A stretch of DNA of 64,000 nt from NCBI GenBank assembly GCA_963756455.1, contig CAVWNC010000003.1, positions 1,736,001 through 1,800,000 of the forward strand, in the 5' to 3' direction. Within the stretch, counting starts at the first letter, position 1, and every line of letters starts with the position of its first letter. The notes under the pieces are model-generated. The model saw only the letters and a list, made by a program, of their open reading frames with translations, ran no database searches and was not told where the DNA came from. Made by a program: the position numbers and the translations under genes. Of the stretch, positions 44,073-52,869 are shown piece by piece. The DNA is from DASQPA01 sp963756455. GTDB lineage: Bacteria; Acidobacteriota; Thermoanaerobaculia; Multivoradales; UBA5704.

Positions 44073-45617
44073 ATGATGCGCAGAGCCACTTCGCGTTTCT
44101 TGGGTGATTTGGATGCGGCTAATGACTCCTCCTTCGCTAAGCACTTCGTAGATTCGTCGGACGTTGAGAGACTTGTGACTCCACAGTCAGATGTTATATA
44201 TGGCTTCAAAGGTGTCGGCAAGACTGCCCTCCGGAGAGCCTTAACAGAGCTTAGGAGAGAGGAATATTTCTTTTCCGCAGTGACGATTGATCTCGACAGC
44301 CTGAGCTTTGCCCAACTCTATCAAGCGCTTGCGAGCCTAAGTGAGATTAGCACGACCGAACTTCCTACCCTTGCCCGCACGATTTGGAGAAATGCGATCG
44401 CTTTATATGCGCTCGAAGCTGCCAAGGATGGTCTCCCTCCAGGTAATCGTATCAGATCTCAGGTAGAGGAGTTCCTTAAGAAGGAAGCCTTTACTGGCTC
44501 AACATCGCAGAGTCGTCTAATCAGTGTGATTGAGCGCATATTCCGTCGGGTTGGTCAGCTAGGCTTGCAGGAAAGTTACGACCACGGTGGACTTCCTCTT
44601 GCGCTCAATATCAGGCGATTGGACCTCGCCTCGCGATTTCCGATCACCGACGAGATGACGAAGCTTCTAGGCGCCACTGCCGATGCCGTGTTGGGGATCG
44701 GCGGTGGTAGACCAGTATTGGTATGCTTGGATGGTTTTGACTCCATAGTCGACCACGTGCCAGAGTCGAGGACAGCAATATTTGCAGGACTAATAGACGC
44801 CGTCTTTAAATGCGCGCGGGACGAAAGGATGAGACGGTTCGTTTCTATAAAAGCTTTTCTTCCGGAAGAATTAACCGACGAAGCCCGTGCGCGAGTTTGG
44901 GATGGTGACAAGCAGCTGCTGCATACACATCACTTGGGATGGACAGAGGGGGAATTTAAGCGCTTCCTGGTAGCGCGGCTGCGGCAGTTCAGTCAGGCTA
45001 AGGACGATGGTTTTAATTCCTTGTGGGCGGAGTGCATGCCAGAGACGGTGAAGAACACCGTCCATGATATCGATGAGCCGAGCTTTGCTTATATTCTTAG
45101 GCATACTCTATACCGACCAAGACAATTGTTGGTTCATCTCCAGCGAATTTTCAACCAATGGGATGATGCGTATGATTCATTCCAGGTTGACGCTACTTTT
45201 ATTTCGTCTGTTGTTGCAAGGACCAATTATGATCTGGCCGAGGCTGTAGCAAATCAATTAGAGGTAAAGCAGAAGGGAATGTGCGGGTTTCTACAGTCAT
45301 GGAGGGGGAGTTCAAATACAATTTTGATGGGCGACTTTCAGAAACGGATCAAACGAGTGTTCAAGTGTGACGACGGAGGCGCAGAACTCCAAAGGCTATT
45401 AACTGAGATGTACAACGCTGGTGTATATGGAACCGCATCCATCAACGCTGCGGTGAAAGGAGCTAGGCAGTTGAAGGCTGTCTTTGGCTTTGTAGGTGGC
45501 AGAGTTCGGAACATGTCTACGGACGATCGAAATCTGGTAGCGCTGAGCCCAATGTTACATGAATACTGCGAATGCACAGCTTCGGATTACGGGGTAATTG
45601 TTCCAGTTGGGGCTTAG
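44073..45617 (+). CDS. P-loop ATPase, Sll1717-like
   Basis: A 514-residue protein. Walker A is DVIYGFKGVGKTALRRAL (about residues 46-63); a Walker B-like strand is RPVLVCLDGFDSIVDH (about 210-225); a C-terminal winged-helix-like region follows (residues 400-510). The N-terminal RFLGDLDAANDSSFAKHFVD leading into YG-x-KG-x-GKTA is typical of the Sll1717 family, STAND-like ATPases of unknown role. AAGGA lies upstream of the ATG. The AT-rich composition implies lateral transfer. Confidence 0.78.
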   Translation: MMRRATSRFLGDLDAANDSSFAKHFVDSSDVERLVTPQSDVIYGFKGVGKTALRRALTELRREEYFFSAVTIDLDSLSFAQLYQALASLSEISTTELPTLARTIWRNAIALYALEAAKDGLPPGNRIRSQVEEFLKKEAFTGSTSQSRLISVIERIFRRVGQLGLQESYDHGGLPLALNIRRLDLASRFPITDEMTKLLGATADAVLGIGGGRPVLVCLDGFDSIVDHVPESRTAIFAGLIDAVFKCARDERMRRFVSIKAFLPEELTDEARARVWDGDKQLLHTHHLGWTEGEFKRFLVARLRQFSQAKDDGFNSLWAECMPETVKNTVHDIDEPSFAYILRHTLYRPRQLLVHLQRIFNQWDDAYDSFQVDATFISSVVARTNYDLAEAVANQLEVKQKGMCGFLQSWRGSSNTILMGDFQKRIKRVFKCDDGGAELQRLLTEMYNAGVYGTASINAAVKGARQLKAVFGFVGGRVRNMSTDDRNLVALSPMLHEYCECTASDYGVIVPVGA

Positions 45618-45702
45618 CTTCATGGGGAGTTCTCGACTTCTTTGATGCCCGGAGAGTCGGTCGCTCTGGAAAAACTATGGTGGCGGATATAAGATTAAAA
45701 AT

Positions 45703-46034
45703 CGTCTGGCCGAGTGGGTGAGGTGAGGACGAGTGAAGAGCAAAATGGTGGCCTCGGACTTCGTGGAACCGAGGCAGACGACACGACCGAGCGGAATAGC
45801 CCGCTGGCGCTCACATCTAGGATGCTGATGAAACCCCGGAAGCATATACCCGTCAGTTGCATAGGAAAAACCACTTGAACGAGGCAGAAGTCCCAAGGGC
45901 AGGGTATTCGAGGCTTTCCAAGGCTCTGCCGCTGGATCGCACCCCGGGTGAAGTCCTCCAGCGGCGGAGCGTTCTCGGCCAAGGGGCCGTTGCAAAACGG
46001 TCGGGCCAAGGGTAGCCGACGCTTTTTTGCAACG
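45703..46034 (+). ncRNA. Large structured RNA of unknown class between ATPase and GIY-YIG genes
   Basis: Many helices can be drawn. TGGCCGAG (45707) pairs with CTCGGCCA (45974), closing the whole molecule; CGTCTG (45703) competes by pairing with CAGACG (45775). Internal hairpins: CCTCGG/CCGAGG (45752/45769), AGCGG/CCGCT (45790/45801), GGCAGGG/CTCTGCC (45898/45924), GCCGCTGG/CCAGCGGC (45928/45958) with an inner CACC/GGTG. It ends with a 10-bp terminal hairpin and a T-run. No protein frame is credible. Size and layout resemble large mobile-element RNAs such as HEARO/omega RNA, but this is not an identification. Confidence 0.6.
45988..46034 (+). terminator. Nested hairpin with T-run at the end of the structured RNA
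   Basis: CGTTGCAAAA (45988-45997) and TTTTGCAACG (46025-46034) are perfect inverted repeats. Inside them GTCGG (46000) pairs with CCGAC (46016) and is followed by TTTTTT (46023-46028). The inner stem with the T-run fits an intrinsic terminator; the outer 10-bp arm is extra and resembles the end palindromes of IS200/IS605-like elements. Confidence 0.7.
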
Positions 46035-46062
46035 ATAGGGTATAAGCGAGTTTAGCCTGCAC

Positions 46063-46953
46063 ATGACCGCAACATTTCACATCCTCCTTCAACAGGATGA
46101 CCTCGATAGGCTAGAAGTTGTGGCAGCTCTTGAAGATTATCCTTGTCACATATATCTGATATGTAGGAGGCCGCGTATTACGATTGATCCTGGTAGCTTT
46201 GCCGCTGATAGTCAAGTAATTTCAGGGCGATTCCTAGTCCAGCGCGGGCATATATTCGAGCCGCAAGCGTTCGAACTTCGCAACGAAACCCTAATGAGCG
46301 ATTTAACTTTTGAATCTTTGTACCCACACACGAGGTTCGCGATAAGAGATCCAGTTGGAAATTTGATCAGCGCAGGAAAGGTCGCCAATCTAGCGCAGCA
46401 AGTGAGATCCATGGAGTCTCATCTTCACCTCGAAGTCCTTTACGTTGGTCAGGCATTCGGCAAAGAGGGTTCCCGGACCGCTCGAGAACGTCTTCTCAGT
46501 CATTCGACTCTGCAGGGTATCTATGCTGCTGCTCTCACTGACGCTCCCGATCAGGAGATATGGATGCTCCTTTTCCATTTCGAAGATATCGTGTTGGCTC
46601 ATTTAGATCCTAGACAACAGCATGAGATCTCGATTGAGGAGGATAGGGTACACAGGCAGCGCATTTTGAACTCGCCAGTAAGCGAACAGCAAAAGATCAA
46701 CTTCACTGAAGCCGCTCTCATCCGGTACTTCGAGCCCGAATACAACAAGCGGTACAAGGATACGTTTCCCAGTCCGGCCCATGAAACCTACATGTCGTGC
46801 TATGATCTTGACTACAATGCAGTAAGCGTGGAGATTGCGACTGATCGTCTAGGAGTTAAGCTGTGGTCGCCGAAAGTAAGCCTGTGTCACGAACATATAC
46901 TGTTGTTTCCCCTTCATTCAAGAGACGAACGGGTGAGTATGTTTGATTTCTGA
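46063..46953 (+). CDS. GIY-YIG-like nuclease
   Basis: A 296-residue protein. Residues about 125-155 read LEVLYVGQAFGKEGSRTARERLLSH, recalling the (G)IY-(Y)VGQ...R...H core of GIY-YIG nucleases. About 90 residues later EAALIRYFEPEYNKRYKD supplies the catalytic Glu and downstream Asn (E-x2-LI-x2-F-x-P-x-YN). The N-terminal 120 residues are a family-specific beta-rich domain. The low GC matches the upstream ATPase. It follows the structured RNA by 28 bp. Cargo nuclease of the island. Confidence 0.65.
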   Translation: MTATFHILLQQDDLDRLEVVAALEDYPCHIYLICRRPRITIDPGSFAADSQVISGRFLVQRGHIFEPQAFELRNETLMSDLTFESLYPHTRFAIRDPVGNLISAGKVANLAQQVRSMESHLHLEVLYVGQAFGKEGSRTARERLLSHSTLQGIYAAALTDAPDQEIWMLLFHFEDIVLAHLDPRQQHEISIEEDRVHRQRILNSPVSEQQKINFTEAALIRYFEPEYNKRYKDTFPSPAHETYMSCYDLDYNAVSVEIATDRLGVKLWSPKVSLCHEHILLFPLHSRDERVSMFDF

Positions 46954-47427
46954 ATGCCCTGATGGAGTTTCCCCCGGCTGGCTCCCGAGCGCTTCCGAAC
47001 GCCCGCGCGAGCAGAACAGCGATAATGACCACCGCCTCCGCCTATACTGCCAAGTCCCGCCGCTTTCGTCGTCCAACTCGGCGAAGGCCGCTTGGGCGGC
47101 CCAGCAGTCCGTCCGGCGTGTGTCAACACCCATCCCGAGGAGTCCGCGGGCACGAGCGAGAGAAGGGCCGGCCTCCTCCCGGACGCGGTTGGCGAGCGTC
47201 TCCTTGTCCGGTCCGCGCCCACGCCCCGAGCGCACCTGCCAGTTCGAGGCCGGGCCACAGCCGATCACGCAACGCGATAGGCTCAGGCGCGAGACGGGGT
47301 GCGATGCCCTGAAACGGCCTGAGACCAAAGCCGGGGATGTTTTCTCCCCTTGTTCCCTGGCTGTTCCTCTCATCCGCCGTCGCTACCTATAAACTATTAT
47401 GATTCAGATGTTTAGAGGAACAAGACT
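46954..47427. other. Decayed GC-rich region at the right end of the island
   Basis: GC jumps back up after 46960. On the minus strand short stretches look protein-like (EAVVIIAVLLARAFGSA, then RGLLGMGVDTRRTDCWAAQ) but are broken by stops and frame changes, suggesting a dead element gene, perhaps another transfer-related one. No intact gene. Confidence 0.45.
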
Positions 47428-47508
47428 CCCCTCTCCCGGCGGTCGGGAGGGTGTGCCGGGAGAGGGGCCGGGGGGGGGCGGGGGTGAGGGCAGAGCCGCG
47501 AGAGGACT
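47428..47508 (+). repeat. REP-like hairpin plus right 45-bp direct repeat
   Basis: CCCCTCTCCCGGC and GCCGGGAGAGGGG form a perfect 13-bp inverted repeat (47428-47440 / 47455-47467). It runs straight into the G-rich 45-mer (47464-47508) that is also found at 41944-41989. It may serve as a terminator for the convergent units or be a dispersed palindromic element. Confidence 0.65.
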
Positions 47509-47535
47509 TTGACGGGACCCTGCTCTCTTCGCTCC

Positions 47536-50304
47536 TCACTCCCCCCCGAGGATCGCCGCGGGGGCGATACGGGTGGCGGCGAGCGCTGGGACGAGACCGG
47601 CGGCGAGAGCCATGGCGAGGAGGAGGAACGCCGTCGCCAGGTAGGAGAGGGCGTCGGTCGGCGAGGTGGCGTAGAGAATGGCGGGCAGCGAGCGGGCGAG
47701 GCGGGCGGCGGCGAGGAGACCGGCCGTCCCCCCTAGCGCCGCGAGCAGCAGGCCGCGCCAGAGGACGAGGACGAGCACGCCGCGGGTCGGGGCGCCGAGC
47801 GCCATGCGGACGGCGATCTCCGGCGCACGGAGAGACACTTCCGCCGCGAGAAGGTCGTAGACGCCGATCGCGGCGAGGACCAGGGCGAGGAGGGCGAAGA
47901 GGGCGAGGAGGAGGAGGCTGGCGCGCGGGGCGGCCAGGGTGGCGGCGCGGCCCTGGGCAAGCGGGTGCACCTCGGGAATCGGCAGGCTGCCGTCGCCCGC
48001 CGGGGTGGCCGCCGGCACCGGGGCGGCCACGACCTCGGCGATCGCCCGCCGGACGGCGCCTGAGGAGCGGGCGGGATCGCCGGCCGTGCGAACGACGAGG
48101 GTCAAGGTCCGCCACGGCCGGCGCGGGTAGGGGAGGAAGACCATCGGCCGTGGCGGCACGCCGGGGGCGACGTCGGCGATCTCGCCGGCGATCCCCACGA
48201 TGGTCGCCGGCCGCGCCGGGTCCCCGAGATCGAGCCGCTCGCCCAAGGCGCCGCCGCCCGGAAACCAGCGGAGGGCGAGCGAGCGGTCGATCGCGACCTC
48301 GAAGGCGTCGCCCTCGCCACGGGGCCAGCGGCCGGCGAGGAGCGGCACCTCGAGGGTGGCGAAGAAACCCGGGCTGACGCTCCGCCAATCGGCGGCCACC
48401 GTGCGCGGCGGCTCCCCCGGGGCTCCCCGCCAGGTCACCACGAAGGGTGGATCGGGGCGCTCGCCGCTCCAGGGGGCAAAGCTCGTGCTCCCCACCGCCT
48501 GGACGCCGGGAAGCTGGGCGAGCCGCGCTTCGAGCGCCGCGGCGAGAGAGCGCCGGGCGTCCGGCGGATAGCGCTCTCCGGTGAGTGCCAGCTCGGCGGT
48601 CAGCAGGTGGCCGGCGGCAAAGCCGGGATCGACCGCCGAGAGCCGCAGGTAGCTCCGGATGGCGAGCCCGGCCCCGACGAGGAGGAGGGTGGCGACGGCG
48701 ATCTCGGTGACGACCAGAGTGTCGCGCAGATGCCGCGAGCGCCGCGGGGTGTGCGGGGCGGCCCCGCGGGCCGCCGCCCCCAGCTCGACCCGGGAGGCGG
48801 CGAGCGCCGGAGCGAGACCGACAGCTAAGGCGGCGATTCCGGCGGCGGCGAGAAAGAAGCCCACCGATCGGGAGTCGAGGGCGAGGCCGGCGAGGCGCGC
48901 CGCGGCGAAGCTGGCGGCGGGGCGAGATCCACCCGCAGGTACCCCGGTATTCACCCAGGTATTCGCCAGCGCGGCCAGGGCGCTGAACCGCCCGCGGAGA
49001 AGAGCGAGGGCGCCGCTCACGAGCGGCAGGGCGAGGACCGCCGCGAGGACGACCAGGAGAGCGCCCTCGGTCGTGAGTTGGCGGAGGATGCGTCCGCGGC
49101 CGGCGCCGAGAGCCGCGCGGAGGGCGAGCTCCCGGTTGCGCCCGGTGGCCCGGGAGATGAGCAGATTGGCGACACAGCAGCCGGCGAGGAGTCCCAGGAG
49201 GAGCGCCGCGGCGAGGGCCTGGAGGCTCCTGGACCGCGGCTCGGCGTCCACCATCCAGTCGGCGAGCGGCGTCACCCGGACCCCGCCGCCGTCCCGCTCC
49301 GGCCCGGCGCCAGGGGCTCGCGGGCTCGCGACCGCCGCCAGCTCGCGGCCGGCGGCGAGCCTCCCCGCGATGCCGCCGGGGGGCCGCAGCCGCGCCACGA
49401 CCGTGAGGTCATGGCGTTCGCGGCCCGGCTGGCGGGATGGACCGAGGTCCAGGAGGAGCGGCATCCAGAGGTCGATCCCCGGCGGGAAGGCGACCCCGGG
49501 TGGCAGGACGCCGCGGACCCGATAGGGCCGGCCGTCGAGCGCCAGGGTCCCGCCGACGAGCTCCGGGTCGCCGCCCAGCCGGTGCCAGAGCCGGTCGGAG
49601 AGGACGACGACGTCGTGAGGACGTCCCCGCCGCTCGTCAGCCGCCTGGAGGAGCGCCCCTCGGGCGGCCCGGATTCCCAGGAGGGGGAAGAGCGAGGCCG
49701 TGGCCTCGACGGCCAGAATCCGGTCGCCATTCTGAAGCGACAGGCCGCGCCGGGCGGGCAGCAGGGCGGCGAGAGCCGCCAGGTTGCGGTCCCCGGAAAT
49801 CTGAGAGCGGCGCCAGTCCAGATAGTCGAGCCGCGAAACGGCGAGGTCGTTGCCCTGCGCGTCGATTTCCCGCAGGCGGACGAGGCGATCGGGATCGGGG
49901 GCGAGGAGCGGCCGGAGCACGAGAGCGTCGCAGGCGGCGAAGGCGACGGTCGCCGCGGCGAGCGCCAGCGCTAGGGTGGCGACCGCGAGGCCGGCGAAGA
50001 CCGGCGAGGCCCGGTGCCGGTGAAAGGCGAGCCGGAGGTCGAGCCAGAGCTCGGCGAAATACTCGGCGCGGCGCAGGTCGCGGTCGCGCAGGTGGCCGAT
50101 CCGGCGACACTGGACACGCACCCGGTCGAGGTCGCCCAGCCGGGCGAGGGCCGCCTCCCGCGCCGCCGCCGGCTCCATGCCGCGGGCGACATAGTCGCGG
50201 ATCCGCATCTCCAGGTGGAAGGCGAGCTCGGACTCGATCTCGCGCTCGACCGGGGTCTTCCAAAGGAGCGAACGGAACCGTCCGACGCTGGCGGCGGGAA
50301 ACAT
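47536..50304 (-). CDS. ADOP-type ABC transporter permease (MacB/FtsX family)
   Basis: A 922-residue protein. The N-terminal soluble extension (EREIESELAFHLEMRIRDYV, then GMEPAAAREAALARLGDLDR) is specific to Acidobacterial duplicated orphan permeases. Two MacB periplasmic-core/FtsX units follow, with four membrane helices in each half (1+3). It has no ATPase partner nearby. Such permeases are often encoded with PadR regulators, as here. Proposed roles are export or mechanotransmission; substrate unknown. It starts 16 bp after the padR stop. Confidence 0.92.
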   Translation of the reverse strand: MFPAASVGRFRSLLWKTPVEREIESELAFHLEMRIRDYVARGMEPAAAREAALARLGDLDRVRVQCRRIGHLRDRDLRRAEYFAELWLDLRLAFHRHRASPVFAGLAVATLALALAAATVAFAACDALVLRPLLAPDPDRLVRLREIDAQGNDLAVSRLDYLDWRRSQISGDRNLAALAALLPARRGLSLQNGDRILAVEATASLFPLLGIRAARGALLQAADERRGRPHDVVVLSDRLWHRLGGDPELVGGTLALDGRPYRVRGVLPPGVAFPPGIDLWMPLLLDLGPSRQPGRERHDLTVVARLRPPGGIAGRLAAGRELAAVASPRAPGAGPERDGGGVRVTPLADWMVDAEPRSRSLQALAAALLLGLLAGCCVANLLISRATGRNRELALRAALGAGRGRILRQLTTEGALLVVLAAVLALPLVSGALALLRGRFSALAALANTWVNTGVPAGGSRPAASFAAARLAGLALDSRSVGFFLAAAGIAALAVGLAPALAASRVELGAAARGAAPHTPRRSRHLRDTLVVTEIAVATLLLVGAGLAIRSYLRLSAVDPGFAAGHLLTAELALTGERYPPDARRSLAAALEARLAQLPGVQAVGSTSFAPWSGERPDPPFVVTWRGAPGEPPRTVAADWRSVSPGFFATLEVPLLAGRWPRGEGDAFEVAIDRSLALRWFPGGGALGERLDLGDPARPATIVGIAGEIADVAPGVPPRPMVFLPYPRRPWRTLTLVVRTAGDPARSSGAVRRAIAEVVAAPVPAATPAGDGSLPIPEVHPLAQGRAATLAAPRASLLLLALFALLALVLAAIGVYDLLAAEVSLRAPEIAVRMALGAPTRGVLVLVLWRGLLLAALGGTAGLLAAARLARSLPAILYATSPTDALSYLATAFLLLAMALAAGLVPALAATRIAPAAILGGE

Positions 50305-50319
50305 GGAGGAGTCTTCCCG

Positions 50320-50652
50320 CTACGCCGGCAGCAGCACCTTGGAGACCGCGCGGTTGAACTGCTTCCAGTTGGCGGTCTCGACCTCGAGCTGCCCGCGGCC
50401 GGCCGCGGTCAAGCGATAGAACTTGACTCGCCGATTGAGCTCGGAGAGGCCCCAGTCGGACTCGATCCATCCCTTCCGTTCCATGCGGTAGAGGGCCGGA
50501 TAGAGCGACCCCTCCTCGATCTGCAGCACATCGTCGGTCGCCTCTTCGAGCCAGCGCGCGATGGCGTAGCCGTGGCGGGCGCCGCGCGAGAGGGTCTTCA
50601 GGACCAGGGCGTCCAGGGTTCCAGGGAGGAGAGAGAGCGCATCCTTGCTCAT
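50320..50652 (-). CDS. PadR-family transcriptional regulator
   Basis: A 110-residue protein with LPGTLDALVLKTLSRG, HGYAIARWLEEATDD, IEEGSLYPALYRMERKGWI and KFYRLTAAGRGQLE, the complete PadR winged helix. It regulates the permease it precedes; in this family the regulator usually represses its own operon. The palindromic operator lies about 25-90 bp upstream. Confidence 0.94.
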   Translation of the reverse strand: MSKDALSLLPGTLDALVLKTLSRGARHGYAIARWLEEATDDVLQIEEGSLYPALYRMERKGWIESDWGLSELNRRVKFYRLTAAGRGQLEVETANWKQFNRAVSKVLLPA

Positions 50653-50674
50653 CTCTCTAGGGTGCCGCAGGACC

Positions 50675-50714
50675 CCTAGGATGTCAAGGTGTTTCTATGC
50701 CTTGACATTCTAGG
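50675..50714. promoter_or_regulatory. PadR operator: 15-bp arms around 10 bp
   Basis: CCTAGGATGTCAAGG (50675-50689) and CCTTGACATTCTAGG (50700-50714) are inverted with one mismatch in 15. The arms include ATGTCA/TGACAT, the core of PadR-type boxes, and TTGACA promoter-like hexamers on both strands. It lies just upstream of the padR start at 50652. Confidence 0.7.
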
Positions 50715-50739
50715 TATGAAGAGGCAGCCTATACCTAGA
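50709..50739. promoter_or_regulatory. Second overlapping palindrome in the padR control region
   Basis: TCTAGGTAT (50709-50717) and ATACCTAGA (50731-50739) are perfect 9-bp inverted repeats with a 13-bp spacer. They share the CTAGG motif with the neighbouring operator, suggesting a second site for the same regulator covering the divergent promoter of the beta-propeller gene. Confidence 0.5.
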
Positions 50740-50800
50740 TCGACTAGGCCATGGAGGCTCGTCGATTCTCCGCCTCTGGCGAGAGCGAGGTACCCTCATC

Positions 50801-52792
50801 ATGTATAGGCAGAGCCTTCCCTCAAGGACCGTCTGTTGGCTCCCCATCCTGCTTTCCGCCCTACCGGCTCTGGCGAGCCCTCCCTCGGAGACCGCGCCGG
50901 CCGTTGCCATCCCAGCGGCAACCGCCGTTGCGACCTGGACGCCCGTGGGGCCCGCCGGCGGCGCCGTCAACTGCCTGGCCGACGTCCCCTCGGATCCACG
51001 GGTGCTCTATGCCGGGACCTCCGGGGGCGTCTACCAGAGCACCGATCGCGGCGCGACCTGGATGTCCCTCGCCCGCCGCATCGGCCAGCAGCCGGTGTAC
51101 ACCCTCGCCGTCGATCCGCTCCATCCCGCCGTCCTCTACGCCGGCACCGGCAGCGAGGGGGTCTGGAAGAGCGCCGACCGCGGCGTCTCCTGGGTGCCGA
51201 TGAACGTCGGCCTGCCGGTGCTCGCGGTCTCGGCGCTGGCGATCGACCCCGTCCATACCTCCGTCCTCTATGTCGGCCTGGCCGGCGGTTTCCCGACCAA
51301 CCCTTACAAGAGCACCGACGGCGGGCGCACCTGGAAGCTCTCCGGCAATGGCCTTCCCAGCGACGTCATCCAGAGCCTGGCGATCGATCCCACGAATCCC
51401 TCGATCCTCTATGTCGCCCGGCTCTTCACGGGGGTCAGCAAGAGCATCGACGGCGGGGCGACCTGGAGAGTGCTCGGCGCGCCCTTCACCGGCGCCCTCA
51501 GGGTCGCCGTGCGGCCGCATCCCGGCGGCACCTTCGTCTACGCCGTTTCCTCGCAGCCCGGGATGCCTGCGGCCCTCTACCGGAGCGGCGACGGTGGAGA
51601 GACCTGGGAGGACATCACTCCCGACCCCCTCGATCTCCTGGCCGACTTCCCGCTCGGCTTCGGTCCCGGCGGGCTGCTCTACACCCAGGGATCGAAGAGC
51701 ACCGACTTCGGCGACCACTGGACGGCGACCGCCACCTTCAGCTCCGACGCTACGGTGCTCCTCGTCGATCCGACGACGCCACAGACCGCCTACGCGGCCA
51801 GCAACCGGGGCATCTGGAAGACTACGGACGGTGCCGCCTCCTGGGCCGGAGCGAGCCGGGGGCTCCATGCGACCTCGGTGCGGTCCGTCGCGGTCAATCC
51901 GGCGAGCGGCGGTGTCTTGAGCGGGGTCGTGGGCACCGGCTTGGTCCGCCTCCGCCAGAGCGCCAAGAGCCTGGACCCGGGCTCCTGGCTCGCGGTCTAC
52001 GGTGAAACCCCCGGGTTCATCGTCTACGACCCGACCCGACCGAGCACCGTCTATGCCGGGCTCAACGGCCTTGGGCGCGCCGGGAACAACCGGATCGCGA
52101 GGAGCACCGACGGTGGAGTGACCTGGAGCCTGTTGTCGCTGGCCGACCCCTGCCTGGTCCTCGCCGACCTCGCGGTCGATCCCACGGACTCGGACGTGCT
52201 CTATGCCGCCGGTCTGCCGAGCGACATGCTCTGCACGGAGGAGCCGGCGCTGACCTTCAAGAGCACCGACGGCGGCGCGACCTGGCAACGACTGGCGCTC
52301 ACCGCATCGCTAAGGATCCTCGTCGATCCCTTCGATCCGCGCACCCTCTACGCCGTCGGTTTCCTCTTCGCGCAGAGCGTCGAGAAGAGCGTCGACGGCG
52401 GGGTCACCTGGCACCTCGCGACCTCCGGCCTGAGCGGCGAGCCGCTCGACCTCGCGCTCGACCCCGAGTCGCCGGGCAGGCTCCTCGCCAGCACCACCGA
52501 AGGCATCTTCGAGAGCTTGGACGGAGCGCACGGCTGGCAGCCGTTGAACCACGACCTCAGAAACGTCAACGTCCTCCGCGTCGAGCCAGTCGCCCCGCAC
52601 CGCCTCTACGCCGGGGTGCCGGGCCTCGGCACTTTCGTGAGCCGGAACGGAGGCCTGGGCTGGTCGCCCCTCGACGACGGGCACCTCCCGGCGCTCTTCT
52701 CCGGCGCCCTGGCGCTCGATCCGACCACTCCCGGCAGGCTCTACGTGGGGACCCAGGGCGCCGGGCTCTTCCGGGTCGACGTGACCCCCTAG
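50801..52792 (+). CDS. Secreted BNR/VPS10-like beta-propeller protein
   Basis: A 663-residue protein with an export signal (SLPSRTVCWLPILLSALPAL; cleavage near ALA-SP). About ten repeats of the form KS(T/I)DGG-x-TW followed by a variable strand and L-x-D-P-x-x-P-x-x-LYA are sialidase/sortilin-type blades. Such propellers bind glycans or proteins outside the cell. It is divergent from padR, across the palindromes. Confidence 0.85.
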   Translation: MYRQSLPSRTVCWLPILLSALPALASPPSETAPAVAIPAATAVATWTPVGPAGGAVNCLADVPSDPRVLYAGTSGGVYQSTDRGATWMSLARRIGQQPVYTLAVDPLHPAVLYAGTGSEGVWKSADRGVSWVPMNVGLPVLAVSALAIDPVHTSVLYVGLAGGFPTNPYKSTDGGRTWKLSGNGLPSDVIQSLAIDPTNPSILYVARLFTGVSKSIDGGATWRVLGAPFTGALRVAVRPHPGGTFVYAVSSQPGMPAALYRSGDGGETWEDITPDPLDLLADFPLGFGPGGLLYTQGSKSTDFGDHWTATATFSSDATVLLVDPTTPQTAYAASNRGIWKTTDGAASWAGASRGLHATSVRSVAVNPASGGVLSGVVGTGLVRLRQSAKSLDPGSWLAVYGETPGFIVYDPTRPSTVYAGLNGLGRAGNNRIARSTDGGVTWSLLSLADPCLVLADLAVDPTDSDVLYAAGLPSDMLCTEEPALTFKSTDGGATWQRLALTASLRILVDPFDPRTLYAVGFLFAQSVEKSVDGGVTWHLATSGLSGEPLDLALDPESPGRLLASTTEGIFESLDGAHGWQPLNHDLRNVNVLRVEPVAPHRLYAGVPGLGTFVSRNGGLGWSPLDDGHLPALFSGALALDPTTPGRLYVGTQGAGLFRVDVTP

Positions 52793-52869
52793 AAGAAGAG
52801 AAGGAGAGAGCCGATTCGGCTCGGGGAAGGGGAGTCAGGGCGTCGGGGCGGCTCCCGCCAAGGAAGCGG

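Noticed and set aside
45703..46034. Group I or group II intron
   Set aside because: No group II domain V hairpin or GUGYG-type 5' end, and no group I P7 core recognised; the GIY-YIG gene alone is not enough.
45675..46064. Minus-strand frame of 129 codons across the structured RNA
   Set aside because: Low-complexity, Cys/Arg/Pro-rich translation; the stems and the plus-strand terminator explain the sequence better.
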